From NCBI RefSeq assembly GCF_010367455.1, contig NZ_WRPR01000052.1:17338-81337 (forward strand): a stretch of 64,000 nt of DNA, given 5' to 3'. Shown here one piece after another: positions 16,545 to 25,313 of the stretch. Source of the DNA: Candidatus Laterigemmans baculatus. Its GTDB lineage: Bacteria > Planctomycetota > Planctomycetia > Pirellulales > Pirellulaceae. The stretch's first letter is position 1; every line of letters starts with the position of its first letter. The position numbers and the translations under genes are program-made. The notes under the pieces are model-generated. The model was not told the DNA's origin and did not search any database. It saw nothing but the letters and a program-made list of their open reading frames with translations.

Positions 16545-17696
16545 TCACTGATCGCGCAGCTCTCTCAGCCTCTCGAGCACCGCCGTCATGTCGGCCGGCA
16601 GCGGAGCTTCGAACACCATTCGCCGACCGCTCTGCGGATGATCCAGCTCGAGCCGAGCGGCGTGCAGAGCCTGGCGTTCGAGCAGCGGTGGACCTTCGCT
16701 GCGAACGCCGCCGGCAGCCGAGCTCTCGAGGTGAGCGGCGGTGATCATCGACCTCCCCCCGTAGAGCCGATCGCACAGCACGGGCGTTCCCACGTGCTCC
16801 AGGTGCACGCGGATCTGGTGCGTTCGCCCCGTCTCGGGCGAAAGCCGCACGAAGGAGAAGCGATGGAACCGCTCGAGCACTTCGTAAAACGTGCGGGCCG
16901 GTTTGCTGGTGACGTGGTTGTCGCGAATCGCCATCTTTTCCCGCTGGTACGGGTGGCGACCGATTGGCGCATCGATCTGGTCGCGATCGCGATCGAGCCG
17001 CCCGGCGGTAACGGCCAAGTAAGTTTTGCTGACCGTCCGCGCCGCCCACTGCTCGGCCAAATGGATGTGGACCGCATTCGTCTTGGCGATCACGATCACG
17101 CCGCTGGTGTCGCGATCCAAGCGGTGCACGATCCCCGGCCGCGTCGGTCCGCCGACATCCGAGAGCGACTGAAAGTGGTAAGCCAGCGCGCTGGTCAGCG
17201 TCCCCGTCCAATTCCCTCGGGCTGGATGGACCACCATCCCCGGAGGCTTGTTGACGACGACCATCCCCTCGTCTTCGTACAGGATGTCCAGCGGGATCGC
17301 TTCGGGGATCGGCCCGTCCGCTGCTGGAGGCGGCACGCGAAAGCGAACCGTCTGCCCCGCCTTGACCCGAAAACTCGGCCGCTTCACCCGCCCATCGACT
17401 TCGGCCGCGTCGTTCTGCACCGCACGACGCAACTGCTCGCGGCTGTAGCCATCGATGACATGCGTCAAGAACAGATCGAGCCGCATCCCTCGGGCACTCT
17501 CGGGGACGACCATCTCGCGAATCGGCTCGCCGCCCGAAACATCGCCGCCCGAAACATCGCCGGACTCCGCCGCGAGTGACTCGCCCGCCGCACCCTCTTC
17601 CGCCGTGGGCTGCTCCGCGGCCCCCACAGGGACGACCAACTCGTCGATCTCGAAGTCGTCCAACTCGTCTTCTACGGATTCACGTCGAGCGTTCAA
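16545..17696 (-). CDS. rluD: Pseudouridine synthase, RluA/RluD family
   Basis: The protein has 383 residues. After an acidic N-terminal tail comes an S4 RNA-binding domain (about 68-115, including [20 protein letters not shown]), then the catalytic domain with HRLDRDTSG at 191-199 (Asp194 is the predicted nucleophile) and the C-terminal [10 protein letters not shown] motif. RluD-type enzymes convert uridines 1911, 1915 and 1917 of 23S rRNA helix 69; the exact target is not provable from sequence. The N-terminal 60 residues ([10 protein letters not shown]) are low complexity and not typical. The ATG overlaps the stop of the upstream TPR-like gene by 4 bp. Confidence 0.9.
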   Translation of the reverse strand: MNARRESVEDELDDFEIDELVVPVGAAEQPTAEEGAAGESLAAESGDVSGGDVSGGEPIREMVVPESARGMRLDLFLTHVIDGYSREQLRRAVQNDAAEVDGRVKRPSFRVKAGQTVRFRVPPPAADGPIPEAIPLDILYEDEGMVVVNKPPGMVVHPARGNWTGTLTSALAYHFQSLSDVGGPTRPGIVHRLDRDTSGVIVIAKTNAVHIHLAEQWAARTVSKTYLAVTAGRLDRDRDQIDAPIGRHPYQREKMAIRDNHVTSKPARTFYEVLERFHRFSFVRLSPETGRTHQIRVHLEHVGTPVLCDRLYGGRSMITAAHLESSAAGGVRSEGPPLLERQALHAARLELDHPQSGRRMVFEAPLPADMTAVLERLRELRDQ

Positions 17697-18802
17697 GATT
17701 GCGAATTCTCTTCGTCGCTCGTCGGCTCGGGCTCGGTGGTCGGCTCAGGCTCGGTCGTCGGCTCAGGCTCCGTGGTCGGCTCAGGCTCCGTGGTCGGCTC
17801 AGGCTCGGTGGTCGGCTCGGGCTCCGTCGTCGGCTCGGGCTCGGTCGTCGGCTCGGGCTCGGTGGTCGGCTCGGGCTCGGTGGTCGGCTCGGGCTCGGTG
17901 GTCGGCTCGGGCTCGGTCGTCGGCTCGGGCTCGGTGGTCGGCTCGGGCTCGGTGGTCGGCTCGGGCTCCATCTCCGGCTCGCTTTCGGCAGGGGTCTCGG
18001 CCGACGGAGCGTCCTCAGCCGGAGCGTCCTCAGCTGGAGCGTCCTCAGCTGGAGCGTCCTCGACTTCGGCACCGGGGGTTGTGGGCGGGGCGGGGGTTGC
18101 CGGCGGAGTCACCGAAGGGAGCGAGAAGTCGGGGAATTCGGGCAGCGCTCCGGCTTCGGGCATCCCGGGCGGGGTGGCCGGGTCGACGGTGGTCGGCTTC
18201 TGCTCTTCGAACCAGGAGACGAACTGTTGGATCCGCGGGTTTTGCAGCGACTCGATCCGTTGCTGGGCCACTTTGACGATGCCTTTGGACTCCTGCAAAT
18301 CGACGACTTGCTGGTAGGCATCGACCGCCGCTTCGAGATCGCCCTGGGTCTCCAGCGCTTGGGCCAAACCGAAAGCGGCTCGCGACTGGAGCAGCAGGGA
18401 CTGGGCCGAATCGAGCACTTCGCGGTAGGCCTCGACGGCTTCGCTGAGGCGGGTTTCGGCCTCCTCGCGATCGGAGTACATCGCTTCGATGCCCGCGGCG
18501 AGATCGGCATCGGCTTGGGTCAGCGTAGCGACGAGCGCGGCTTGGGTGTCGGGATAATTGGCGCGGATCTCCCGGTAGCTTTCGGCATCTTCCTGAGCCG
18601 TGTTGAGCAGCAGCCCGAGCGTGGCGTCGGCTTGTTGCTCCGCCCCTCGAGAGCGGAACAGACCGACTGCGATCACGGCGATCACAATCACCACGACGGC
18701 GATCAAGGCGGGAACGGCGTACGGCTCAAACCGCTCGCGGAAAGTGCCCAGATGCCCGGCCAGTTCGTTCTGCTGCAGATGGTGCCGTCGTTCGCTTTTC
18801 AT
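17693..18802 (-). CDS. Membrane-anchored YfgM-like TPR protein with a Pro/Glu/Thr hexapeptide tail
   Basis: From the ATG at 18802 (369 residues) there is a cytosolic start ([18 protein letters not shown]), one membrane helix at about 28-49 and a helical TPR-like domain to about residue 215 ([38 protein letters not shown]), as in YfgM/BamD-like ancillary proteins. The C-terminal third contains DAPAE repeats and about 13 copies of a six-residue repeat (TEPEPT) encoded by near-identical 18-bp units at about 17730-17970. Function is unknown beyond the scaffold-like architecture. It overlaps rluD by 4 bp, so the two are coupled. Confidence 0.75.
   Translation of the reverse strand: MKSERRHHLQQNELAGHLGTFRERFEPYAVPALIAVVVIVIAVIAVGLFRSRGAEQQADATLGLLLNTAQEDAESYREIRANYPDTQAALVATLTQADADLAAGIEAMYSDREEAETRLSEAVEAYREVLDSAQSLLLQSRAAFGLAQALETQGDLEAAVDAYQQVVDLQESKGIVKVAQQRIESLQNPRIQQFVSWFEEQKPTTVDPATPPGMPEAGALPEFPDFSLPSVTPPATPAPPTTPGAEVEDAPAEDAPAEDAPAEDAPSAETPAESEPEMEPEPTTEPEPTTEPEPTTEPEPTTEPEPTTEPEPTTEPEPTTEPEPTTEPEPTTEPEPTTEPEPTTEPEPTTEPEPTTEPEPTSDEENSQS
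17730..17970. repeat. 18-bp coding tandem repeats inside the TPR protein gene
   Basis: About 13 copies of an 18-bp unit (plus strand CTCGGTGGTCGGCTCGGG and variants) encode the acidic Pro/Glu/Thr tail on the minus strand. Differences between copies are mostly synonymous (CTC versus CTCC, GGTGG versus GGTCG), which suggests protein-level constraint with copy turnover. Confidence 0.85.
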
Positions 18803-18909
18803 AAATTCCAACCGTGCCACAAGCTCGAGAGAGCACCCGAAACCAAGCGGCAAGTATAGAAATTTTCAGGATTTAGCGTCAATAGCGATCCGCCCAATCG
18901 TGCTCGTGC

Positions 18910-19281
18910 TCACTCCTCTCCCCGCAGTTCTTCGAGGCTGGCGAATTCAAGCGTCGAGACGTGGGTGGCTTCGAGCACCACGGGCGGAGCGACGCCGGCG
19001 TCGTAGGCCTCTTTCCACCGCGCCGCACAGACGCACCAGCGGTCGCCGGGCTGCAGCCCAGGAAACTGGAACATCGGATTGGGCGTGCTCAGATCGTTGC
19101 CCCGCTGCCGTGAGAACCTCAAGAACTCTTCGGTCATCTCCGCGCACACCGTGTGGATCCCCACGTCCTGGCCCCCGGTATCGCAGCAACCGTTGCGGTA
19201 AAAACCGGTCAACGGATCGGTGCTGCACGTCTCCAGCGGACCGCCCAACACATTCTTGGCTCCCGATTTCGAGTCAGCCAT
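18910..19281 (-). CDS. DUF2237 family protein
   Basis: From the ATG at 19281 the product has 123 residues. It shows the DUF2237 pattern: KNVLGGPLETCSTDPLTGFY near the start, GCCDTGGQDVGIHTVCAEM with paired cysteines, FQFPGLQPGDRWCVCAARW and a C-terminal PPVVLEATH. The conserved Cys residues suggest metal or redox chemistry, but the family has no established function. An in-frame extension to 19401 lacks family similarity. It is divergent from the helicase gene that starts at 19502. Confidence 0.85.
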   Translation of the reverse strand: MADSKSGAKNVLGGPLETCSTDPLTGFYRNGCCDTGGQDVGIHTVCAEMTEEFLRFSRQRGNDLSTPNPMFQFPGLQPGDRWCVCAARWKEAYDAGVAPPVVLEATHVSTLEFASLEELRGEE

Positions 19282-19501
19282 CGATGGCAATCTCCTAACA
19301 AAAATGGCGGGCTGAGGCTTGCGGACGAGCGATGGATTACTTGGAGCGGCATGCTCGGCGGCCCGCCTTCCGCGAGGCGGGCCCACTGCGCAGTCGTGCA
19401 ACGCTCGCTGATTCTAGCGGCAATCGGGGAGGGACGTCGGTGAGGAAGTTCGTACAATGCACCTGTTCACCGCCCGTCCCTCGTTCGCACGGCCCCTTTC
19501 C

Positions 19502-21838
19502 ATGGACGCCATCCTTCGCGATCTGACTCCTGCCCAGCGGGAAGCCGTCACGCACGTCGACGGGCCGCTGTTGATCCTCGCCGGCCCGGGAAGTGGCAAA
19601 ACGCGTGTCGTCACCCACCGCATCGCCCACATGATCGGGCACGGGATTCCAGCTTGGCAGATCACGGCCCTGACGTTCACCAACAAGGCGGCCGAAGAGA
19701 TGCGGGGCCGCGTCGAACGGCTCGCTCCCGGCCAGCCGGTGTGGATGGGAACTTTCCACCGTTTCTGCGCTCGGCTGCTCCGCCGCTACGCGTCGCTGGT
19801 CGGACTCAATGAAAACTATTCGATCTACGATACGACCGATGCCAAGCAGGCGATGCGGCGAGCGATCGAGGCGGCCAAGGTCAACACCAGCCACACTTCG
19901 CCCGAGCAGATCGCGGCGGTGATCAGCCGCTTCAAAAACCGCTTGGTGCTCCCCGAGATGCTCGAGGACCAGGCCCTGCGGGCGGCCGACCACGTCGCCG
20001 CTCGCGTCTACCCGGTCTACCAACAGCAACTGCTCACGGCCAACGCGGTCGACTTCGACGATCTCTTGCTGCACGTCGCGCGGATGCTCCGCGACAATCA
20101 CGAGTTGCGGGCCGAACTCGACTCGCGGCATCGCTACATCCTGGTCGACGAGTATCAGGACACGAACCTCGCCCAGTACGCGATCGTGCGGGCGCTGAGC
20201 GTCGACTACCCGAACCTGTCGGTCACCGGCGATCCCGACCAATCGATCTACGGCTGGCGAGGCGCGGACATCAATAACATCCTCGACTTCGAGAAAGACT
20301 ATCCGTCGGTGCTGACCGTGCGGCTCGAAGAGAACTACCGCAGCACGCCCGAGATTCTGCACGTCGCCGACACCCTGATCCGCCACAACACGCGGCGGAA
20401 GGCGAAGGAGTTGTTCACCCATAACCCGTCGGGCGAACCGGTCACGCTGCGGAGCTACAACGATGGCTACGAGGAAGCCGACGACATCGCCGAGCAGATC
20501 GCCGCCGGGGTCGACGCGGGGCGGTTTCGACCTCGCGACGTCGCCGTGTTCTGCCGCATGAACGCCCTGACCCGCTCGCTCGAACACGCCTTCCGGGCTC
20601 GCGGCGTGCCGTACCAGATCGTCAACGGCGTCGAGTTCTACCAGCGGAAGGAGATCAAGGATCTGCTGGCCTACCTGCACTTGATCAACAACCCGGCCCA
20701 CGACGTGGCGCTCCAGCGAGTGATCAACACGCCCGCTCGCGGGATCGGCGCGAAGACGATCGAGCGGCTCCGCCAGCACGCTGACTCCCACCGCATCCCG
20801 CTGCTCGATGCCGCCCGAGAGGCCGGACTGATCGGCTCGCTGGCACCCCGCTCGGCGGCCAAAGTTGCCGCCTTCGTCGCCCTCTACGACCGGCTGTGCC
20901 TGAAAGCGACCGAGCCGCTCGAAACGCTGCTGCGGTACCTGCTCCAGGAAACCGGCTACCAGGAACACCTGGAGAAAACCGCCGTCGATGACTCGGACAA
21001 CAACCCGCTGGCGAACGTCGACGAGCTGATCAGCGCGGCGGTGGAATTCGATCAACAGTTTCCCGAAGAAGCGCCGCTCGAAGCGTTTCTCGAGCAAGTC
21101 GCGCTGGTGAGCGACACCGATGCCTGGCAGGAGTCGAACGATCGCGTGACGTTGATGACGCTGCATGCAGCCAAGGGACTCGAGTTTCCTCGGGTCTACA
21201 TCATCGCGGTGGAAAACGATCTGCTCCCCCACGCCCGCAGCCAAGACGATCCCTCGCAGCTCGAGGAAGAGCGGCGGCTGTTGTTCGTCGGAATCACGCG
21301 GGCCGAGCAGCACCTCCAACTCAGCTACGCCCGCCGCCGCACGATGCGCGGCCAACTGCGGCCAGCCGCCCCGAGCCACTTCTTGATCGAACTGCCGCGG
21401 GCCACGATGCGGATGACCGAGACGCCCGATCCGGCCGAGTTCTACACGGGCGGAAGCGACGCCGATCCGTACGCCGACGAGGCGGGATACCCCGACGCGT
21501 GGGACTTGCCGGCCGAGGAGGCACGACCCTCGGCCATCGACGATGACGATCTGTGCCAGTTGCCCGATGACGAGCGGGGAATGGTGAGGGAATCGTCCCC
21601 CGCGGGGCCGCCGGCGGGAATGACGACTGCGGCCGACTTGCTCTCGCGGCAGCGCGAGAATTCCTTGGCGGTCGGATTCTTTCGCAACGGGATGGCCGTG
21701 ATGCATCCCGAGTACGGCGAAGGGCGGATCGTCGACCTGACCGGCCGAGGCCCCAAGCGGACTGCCAAAGTCGTCTTCGCCGAAGGCTACACCCAAACCT
21801 TTCGGCTCGCCTTCGCCCCGTTGACCCCCGCCGAATAA
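19502..21838 (+). CDS. uvrD: UvrD/PcrA-type superfamily 1 DNA helicase
   Basis: From the ATG at 19502 the protein has 778 residues with the SF1A motifs in order: Q-motif LTPAQREAV, Walker A AGPGSGKTR (28-35), motif Ia TFTNKAAEEM, motif II VDEYQDTN, motif III GDPDQSIYGWRGA, motif IV RLEENYRST, motif V VTLMTLHAAKGLEFPRVYI and motif VI RRLLFVGITRAEQHL. The last 60 residues include VMHPEYGEGRIVDLTG, the tudor-like UvrD/PcrA tail. These enzymes unwind DNA 3' to 5' in excision and mismatch repair and displace RecA or RNA polymerase. An ATG at 19457 would add 15 residues. Confidence 0.93.
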   Translation: MDAILRDLTPAQREAVTHVDGPLLILAGPGSGKTRVVTHRIAHMIGHGIPAWQITALTFTNKAAEEMRGRVERLAPGQPVWMGTFHRFCARLLRRYASLVGLNENYSIYDTTDAKQAMRRAIEAAKVNTSHTSPEQIAAVISRFKNRLVLPEMLEDQALRAADHVAARVYPVYQQQLLTANAVDFDDLLLHVARMLRDNHELRAELDSRHRYILVDEYQDTNLAQYAIVRALSVDYPNLSVTGDPDQSIYGWRGADINNILDFEKDYPSVLTVRLEENYRSTPEILHVADTLIRHNTRRKAKELFTHNPSGEPVTLRSYNDGYEEADDIAEQIAAGVDAGRFRPRDVAVFCRMNALTRSLEHAFRARGVPYQIVNGVEFYQRKEIKDLLAYLHLINNPAHDVALQRVINTPARGIGAKTIERLRQHADSHRIPLLDAAREAGLIGSLAPRSAAKVAAFVALYDRLCLKATEPLETLLRYLLQETGYQEHLEKTAVDDSDNNPLANVDELISAAVEFDQQFPEEAPLEAFLEQVALVSDTDAWQESNDRVTLMTLHAAKGLEFPRVYIIAVENDLLPHARSQDDPSQLEEERRLLFVGITRAEQHLQLSYARRRTMRGQLRPAAPSHFLIELPRATMRMTETPDPAEFYTGGSDADPYADEAGYPDAWDLPAEEARPSAIDDDDLCQLPDDERGMVRESSPAGPPAGMTTAADLLSRQRENSLAVGFFRNGMAVMHPEYGEGRIVDLTGRGPKRTAKVVFAEGYTQTFRLAFAPLTPAE

Positions 21839-21974
21839 AACTCACGAATCAAACGAAGGGTGGCCACGGAAAAACACGGAAGGGACACGGAAAGGAGAAG
21901 GACCGCCGATAGCACGGAGATCGAGCAGGTTTGTCGGTGCCCCTGCCTCCTCCCCCTTCCGTGTCCTTCCGTGG

Positions 21975-22050
21975 CCAATCCCTGCTCCCTGCTCCCTGCA
22001 ACCTGCTCCCTGCAACCTGCACCCTGAAACCTGCACCCTGAAACCTCTCC
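21975..22050. repeat. Second heptamer-repeat stretch before the GH32-like gene
   Basis: About ten consecutive 7-bp units share the form NNNCCTG (CTCCCTG, CAACCTG, CACCCTG, AAACCTG). They end about 7 bp before the GTG start at 22057. A separate near-repeat of CACGGAA precedes them (21860-21900). The 7-bp period matches the block at 168-302, though the unit differs. Confidence 0.7.
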
Positions 22051-22056
22051 CCTGCC

Positions 22057-23616
22057 GTGTACAACGATTCGCTGACGTTTCGCAAGACGATGGGAGATGT
22101 CGACGTGCTCTGGCACGACGGCCTGTACCATCTTTTTCACCTGGTCCTGCCGAACCACGACTTTATTGCGCATGCGATCAGCCGCGATGGGTTCAACTGG
22201 CACCGCGTCGACAATGCGTTGTTCATCGGACACCCCGGCGGCTGGGACGATCACATGCTGTGGACGGTCCACGTCTCTGCCGATCCCCATCGGCCGGGCT
22301 CGTGGCGGATGTTCTATACCGGGCTTTCCCGCCGCGAGCGTGGAGAGATTCAGCGGATCGGGTTGGCTCGCAGCGACGACCTCCTCTCCTGGCGAAAGGC
22401 GAGCGACTCGTGGCGTTCGACCGGAGAGAAGCGTCACGACGGCAGCGAGGGAGTCGCAAGCAGCTTCGATCCTCAGAGTTCTTTTCCGCTCGAGGCAACC
22501 GCTCCCTGCTACGAACACTCGCTCGACGAGGGCCGCTCATGGGTCAGTTGGCGAGACCCGTTTTACTTCCGCGAGAACGGCAAAGGGTATCTGCTCACGG
22601 CGGCTCGCGTCCCCGACGGACCGGTGATCCGCCGCGGCTGCGTGGGGCTGCTCGAGGAGAGCGAGCCGGATCGCTTTAAGACGCTCCCGCCGCTGCACCG
22701 TCCGGGACAGTACGACGACATCGAGGTCCCCAATCTGCTCAAGATCGGGCGGTACTATTACCTGATCGGCAGCATTCGCGAGGACGCCAAGGTCCGCTAC
22801 TGGTACTCCGAGAGCCTCGCCGGTCCGTGGCGGAACTTCTACGACAACGTGCTCTTGCCGCAGGGAAATTATGCGGCCCGCGTCTCCCACGACGATGCCG
22901 GGCCGCTGCTTTGGAATTTTTACACCGTCGACAGTCAGCGTCGCGATCATGAAAACATCATGCCGCCGCCGAAGCGGCTGATCCCGCAGGGGGATGGCCA
23001 ACTGCGGGCGGTCTCCTACGAAGGCTTTGAACAGCGGGTGCATCGCGTCGATCTCCCCGAGACGCTGCTCCCGCTGCAGCCCTTGGTCCACAACCGGCAC
23101 GCCAACTGGAGCTGCGACGATCCCCGCGACTCGATCACGATCGAGTCCGAAGGGGGCTTTGAAGGTTTTTTGCTGAACCAACAAGTCGACTGCTTTCGCT
23201 TTTCGGCCGGGCTCGAACTGGAGGGAACCGGCAAGTGCGGGTTGGTGTTCCGGGCCGACCCGCTGACCAGCAACGGCTACTATCTCTCGCTCGATCTGCT
23301 CAAAGGGGTGGCTCAGCTACGGGCCTGGGGAGAGCGTCCCGGGGGGAGGCTCGAGCATGCCTTTCACTTTCGCTCGCTGCAGGCCGGCTACTGGCGGAGC
23401 CACAACGGCGGCCCGTTTGAGATTTCGCTCGTCGCGCTCCGCGACTACCTCGAATTCTCGCTCAACGGCAGCGTGCTGCTGACCCTGGCCGATCCGACGT
23501 TCACCTCGGGGCGGATCGGCTGTTACGTCGAGACCGCGCGGCTGCGGATCTCGCATCCGACGCTCGAGCATCTCCGCCCGATCCACGACTCCGCCCGCAC
23601 CCTAGCCTCGGGCTGA
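22057..23616 (+). CDS. GH32/GH68/GH43-like beta-propeller glycoside hydrolase with C-terminal beta sandwich
   Basis: The protein has 519 residues with no signal peptide. The N-terminal two-thirds is a propeller with the acid triad pattern of fructan/arabinan-type hydrolases: GDVDVLWHDGLYHLFHL (first acid region), SWRDPFYFRENGKGY (the RDP motif) and YDDIEVPNLLKIG (candidate general acid). The last 170 residues form a beta sandwich (CGLVFRADPLTSNGYYLSLD) as in GH32 enzymes. It should act on a fructoside or related sugar in the cytosol, but the exact substrate is unknown. The start is the GTG at 22057; an ATG at 22090 would cut into conserved-looking sequence. Confidence 0.75.
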   Translation: MYNDSLTFRKTMGDVDVLWHDGLYHLFHLVLPNHDFIAHAISRDGFNWHRVDNALFIGHPGGWDDHMLWTVHVSADPHRPGSWRMFYTGLSRRERGEIQRIGLARSDDLLSWRKASDSWRSTGEKRHDGSEGVASSFDPQSSFPLEATAPCYEHSLDEGRSWVSWRDPFYFRENGKGYLLTAARVPDGPVIRRGCVGLLEESEPDRFKTLPPLHRPGQYDDIEVPNLLKIGRYYYLIGSIREDAKVRYWYSESLAGPWRNFYDNVLLPQGNYAARVSHDDAGPLLWNFYTVDSQRRDHENIMPPPKRLIPQGDGQLRAVSYEGFEQRVHRVDLPETLLPLQPLVHNRHANWSCDDPRDSITIESEGGFEGFLLNQQVDCFRFSAGLELEGTGKCGLVFRADPLTSNGYYLSLDLLKGVAQLRAWGERPGGRLEHAFHFRSLQAGYWRSHNGGPFEISLVALRDYLEFSLNGSVLLTLADPTFTSGRIGCYVETARLRISHPTLEHLRPIHDSARTLASG

Positions 23617-23620
23617 GCCT

Positions 23621-23896
23621 AGGTTCTGTCAGAAAACCCGGCGATTTCACTCTTTTGAGCCGTAGGCGCTAGCCTCGGGTGAGCCGTAGGCGCTAGCCTC
23701 GGGTGAGCCGTAGGCGCTAGCCTCGGGTGAGCCGTAGGCGCTAGCCTCGGGCCTCGCAGCCCCGGGATTTCCGCTGCAGCACCCGCGGCTAGTGCCTACG
23801 GCTCACCCGAGGCTAGCGCCGTCGGCTCACCCGCGGCTAGCGCCGTCGGCTCACCCGCGGCTAGCGCCGTCGGCTCAGAGTTTTCTGACAGAGCCT
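23621..23896. repeat. Family B repeat island with terminal inverted repeats
   Basis: The outer ends are near-perfect inverted repeats: AGGTTCTGTCAGAAAAC (23621-23637) and GTTTTCTGACAGAGCCT (23880-23896), 16 of 17 matching. Inside are four direct copies of a 24-bp unit (GAGCCGTAGGCGCTAGCCTC plus GGGT), a short centre, then four copies of the inverted unit (CACCCGCGGCTAGCGCCGTC plus GGCT). The 276-bp island could fold into one long cruciform. No ORF or transposase is inside. Confidence 0.9.
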
Positions 23897-24038
23897 GGCT
23901 TCGGGCTGAGCCCCGACGCCTCGCATTCTGGCATGGGGCTTGCTCTACGGTAGCTATCGGCGGAGGGCCCGCGGGTTTGGTTTGCGCTCCGCCGCCGTGA
24001 CTTCCCAGCCTTTGGCTTACCAACAACGAGGTTTACCT

Positions 24039-24302
24039 GTGCGTTACGCGATTACCCTTGCCAGTCTGATGGCTCTGTTCGGCTTCTCCCTCGGATGCGA
24101 TGAAACGCAGCTGCGGAATGCCGAAGAAGACTTCAACGAAGCGGTCATTGAGGAAAGCGAAGAAGTCCGATCGGCCACCGCCGACGGGATCGTCACCGAG
24201 GGCGAAGTGGAAGACGTCGCCGAAGCTCGAGGCGATACGCTCGAAGCGGCTGGCGAATTGGCCGAACAGCAAGGGGAATATCTCGAGTCGCAGACCGACT
24301 GA
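24039..24302 (+). CDS. Small acidic lipoprotein of unknown function (87 residues)
   Basis: The start is the GTG at 24039, preceded by GAGG at suitable spacing. A lipoprotein signal (ITLASLMALFGFSLGC) puts the lipidated Cys at residue 20. The mature part of about 67 residues is strongly acidic and helical (EEDFNEAVIEESEEV, EVEDVAEARGDTLEAAG), like the small coiled-coil lipoproteins that bind envelope partners. A hairpin terminator follows 40 bp later, so it is probably its own transcript. Confidence 0.72.
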   Translation: MRYAITLASLMALFGFSLGCDETQLRNAEEDFNEAVIEESEEVRSATADGIVTEGEVEDVAEARGDTLEAAGELAEQQGEYLESQTD

Positions 24303-24344
24303 GCCGATACCTGCTCACAGCAAAAAAATTCTTCCAATGGAAAG

Positions 24345-24375
24345 CGACGTCTCTTTTCTTCGAGACGTCGTTTTT
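24345..24375 (+). terminator. Rho-independent terminator after the small lipoprotein gene
   Basis: A 9-bp perfect stem (CGACGTCTC / GAGACGTCG, 24345-24353 with 24362-24370) with an 8-base loop is followed directly by TTTTT. Confidence 0.85.
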
Positions 24376-24549
24376 CGTAGGCTCCCCACTCGGACGGCTG
24401 GCTTCGGCCACCGTTCGGGGGCAGAGCGCTTTCTGCCAAGCGAAAAAAAATCGCAAAACGAACTTTTTAACTGCAGAACAGCGGACCGAGCGGACGAATC
24501 TTGCAGGTAACAAGTCGTGGCTTTGTTTAAACCGCAGAAGGAACTGGGT

Positions 24550-25080
24550 ATGAAGGCTTCCAAAACTTTTCGGGCGGCAGTCGTCGCTCTGACCTGCTTG
24601 GGGGTCTGTTTCCCCCAGATGTCCAAAGCAGCTGAGAACGTCATCGTTGACGGGATCACGATCAGCCAGAAGGTCGAAGACGTCAGCCTGCAGAACGGGC
24701 TGCTGATCGGCGGCTTGGTTGACGAAGCCGGCCGCGGCGTCAGCGACGCTCCGGTCGTCATCGGCCAGAACGGCAAACCGGTCCTGGAACTCCGCACCGA
24801 CGCCGACGGACGGTTCGCCGCCGAAGGACTGAAGCCGGGCGTGTACCAAGTCGTCTCCCACGGCGGACTGAATAACTACCGCGTCTGGGAAGAAGGCACG
24901 GCTCCGGCCGTTGCCAAGCGGGGTGTGATCCACACCGTCGATCCCCAAGTCGCTCGCGGTGCTCGCAACGGCGGCCTGCTGGGCGTGCTGGCCAACCCGA
25001 TCGTGCTGGCCTTGATCATCGCCGCCGCGATCGCGATCCCGCTGGCTCTCGACGACGACGACGATCGCGACGCCAGCTGA
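24550..25080 (+). CDS. Secreted protein with CarboxypepD_reg-like domain and C-terminal Asp-tailed membrane helix
   Basis: From the ATG at 24550 the protein has 176 residues with a signal peptide (FRAAVVALTCLGVCFPQ). Residues 45-105 look like a carboxypeptidase-regulatory (transthyretin-like) sandwich: LIGGLVDEAGRGVSDAPVVI, LRTDADGRFAAEGLKPGVYQ. The C terminus is a membrane helix (PIVLALIIAAAIAIPLAL) followed by DDDDDRDAS, an acidic tail I associate with planctomycete cell-surface proteins. A GTG at 24517 would add 11 residues ahead of the signal peptide. A strong terminator follows at 25116. Confidence 0.75.
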   Translation: MKASKTFRAAVVALTCLGVCFPQMSKAAENVIVDGITISQKVEDVSLQNGLLIGGLVDEAGRGVSDAPVVIGQNGKPVLELRTDADGRFAAEGLKPGVYQVVSHGGLNNYRVWEEGTAPAVAKRGVIHTVDPQVARGARNGGLLGVLANPIVLALIIAAAIAIPLALDDDDDRDAS

Positions 25081-25115
25081 GCTTGCTCGCTCACGTTTCT
25101 TCAAAAAGAACGCCA

Positions 25116-25150
25116 CAGCCGCCGGAATTCTTCCGGCGGCTGTTTTTTTT
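25116..25150 (+). terminator. Strong rho-independent terminator
   Basis: The stem CAGCCGCCGGAA / TTCCGGCGGCTG (12 bp, perfect) encloses a 3-base loop and is followed by eight T residues. It ends the transcript of the secreted 176-residue protein. Confidence 0.93.
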
Positions 25151-25160
25151 GGTTCGGAGA

Positions 25161-25203
25161 CACCCTCCGCTTCGGAGGGTCGCGAGGAACGAGCGGGGAG
25201 GGC
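25161..25203. repeat. Family C GC-rich module, copy 2
   Basis: CACCCTCCGCTTCGGAGGGT is followed by CGCGAGGAACGAGCGGGGAG. The same CGCGAGGAACGAG core occurs in the modules at 9916 (inverted) and 38015. It directly follows the terminator and precedes family B locus 3. Confidence 0.75.
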
Positions 25204-25231
25204 GAACCGCGACGCTGAGATGGGAGCATTC

Positions 25232-25313
25232 TGAGCCGTAGGCGCTAGCCTCGGGCCTCGCGTCTCCCGGTTTTTCCACCGCTGCAGAACCCGCGGCTAG
25301 CGCCGTCGGTTCA
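25232..25313. repeat. Family B repeat, locus 3, ending on a gene's stop codon
   Basis: The left arm starts TGAGCCGTAGGCGCTAGCCT and the right arm ends GGCTAGCGCCGTCGGTTCA. The terminal TCA (25311-25313) is the TGA stop codon of the minus-strand DUF1080 gene. Confidence 0.88.

Noticed and set aside
17736..18317. Plus-strand Val/Gly/Ser repeat ORF opposite the TPR protein tail
   Set aside because: It is the complement of the TEPEPT repeats; the minus frame has a signal anchor, TPR-like domain and coupling to rluD.
19337..21796. 819-residue minus-strand ORF opposite uvrD
   Set aside because: All helicase motifs are on the plus strand; the antisense product has none.
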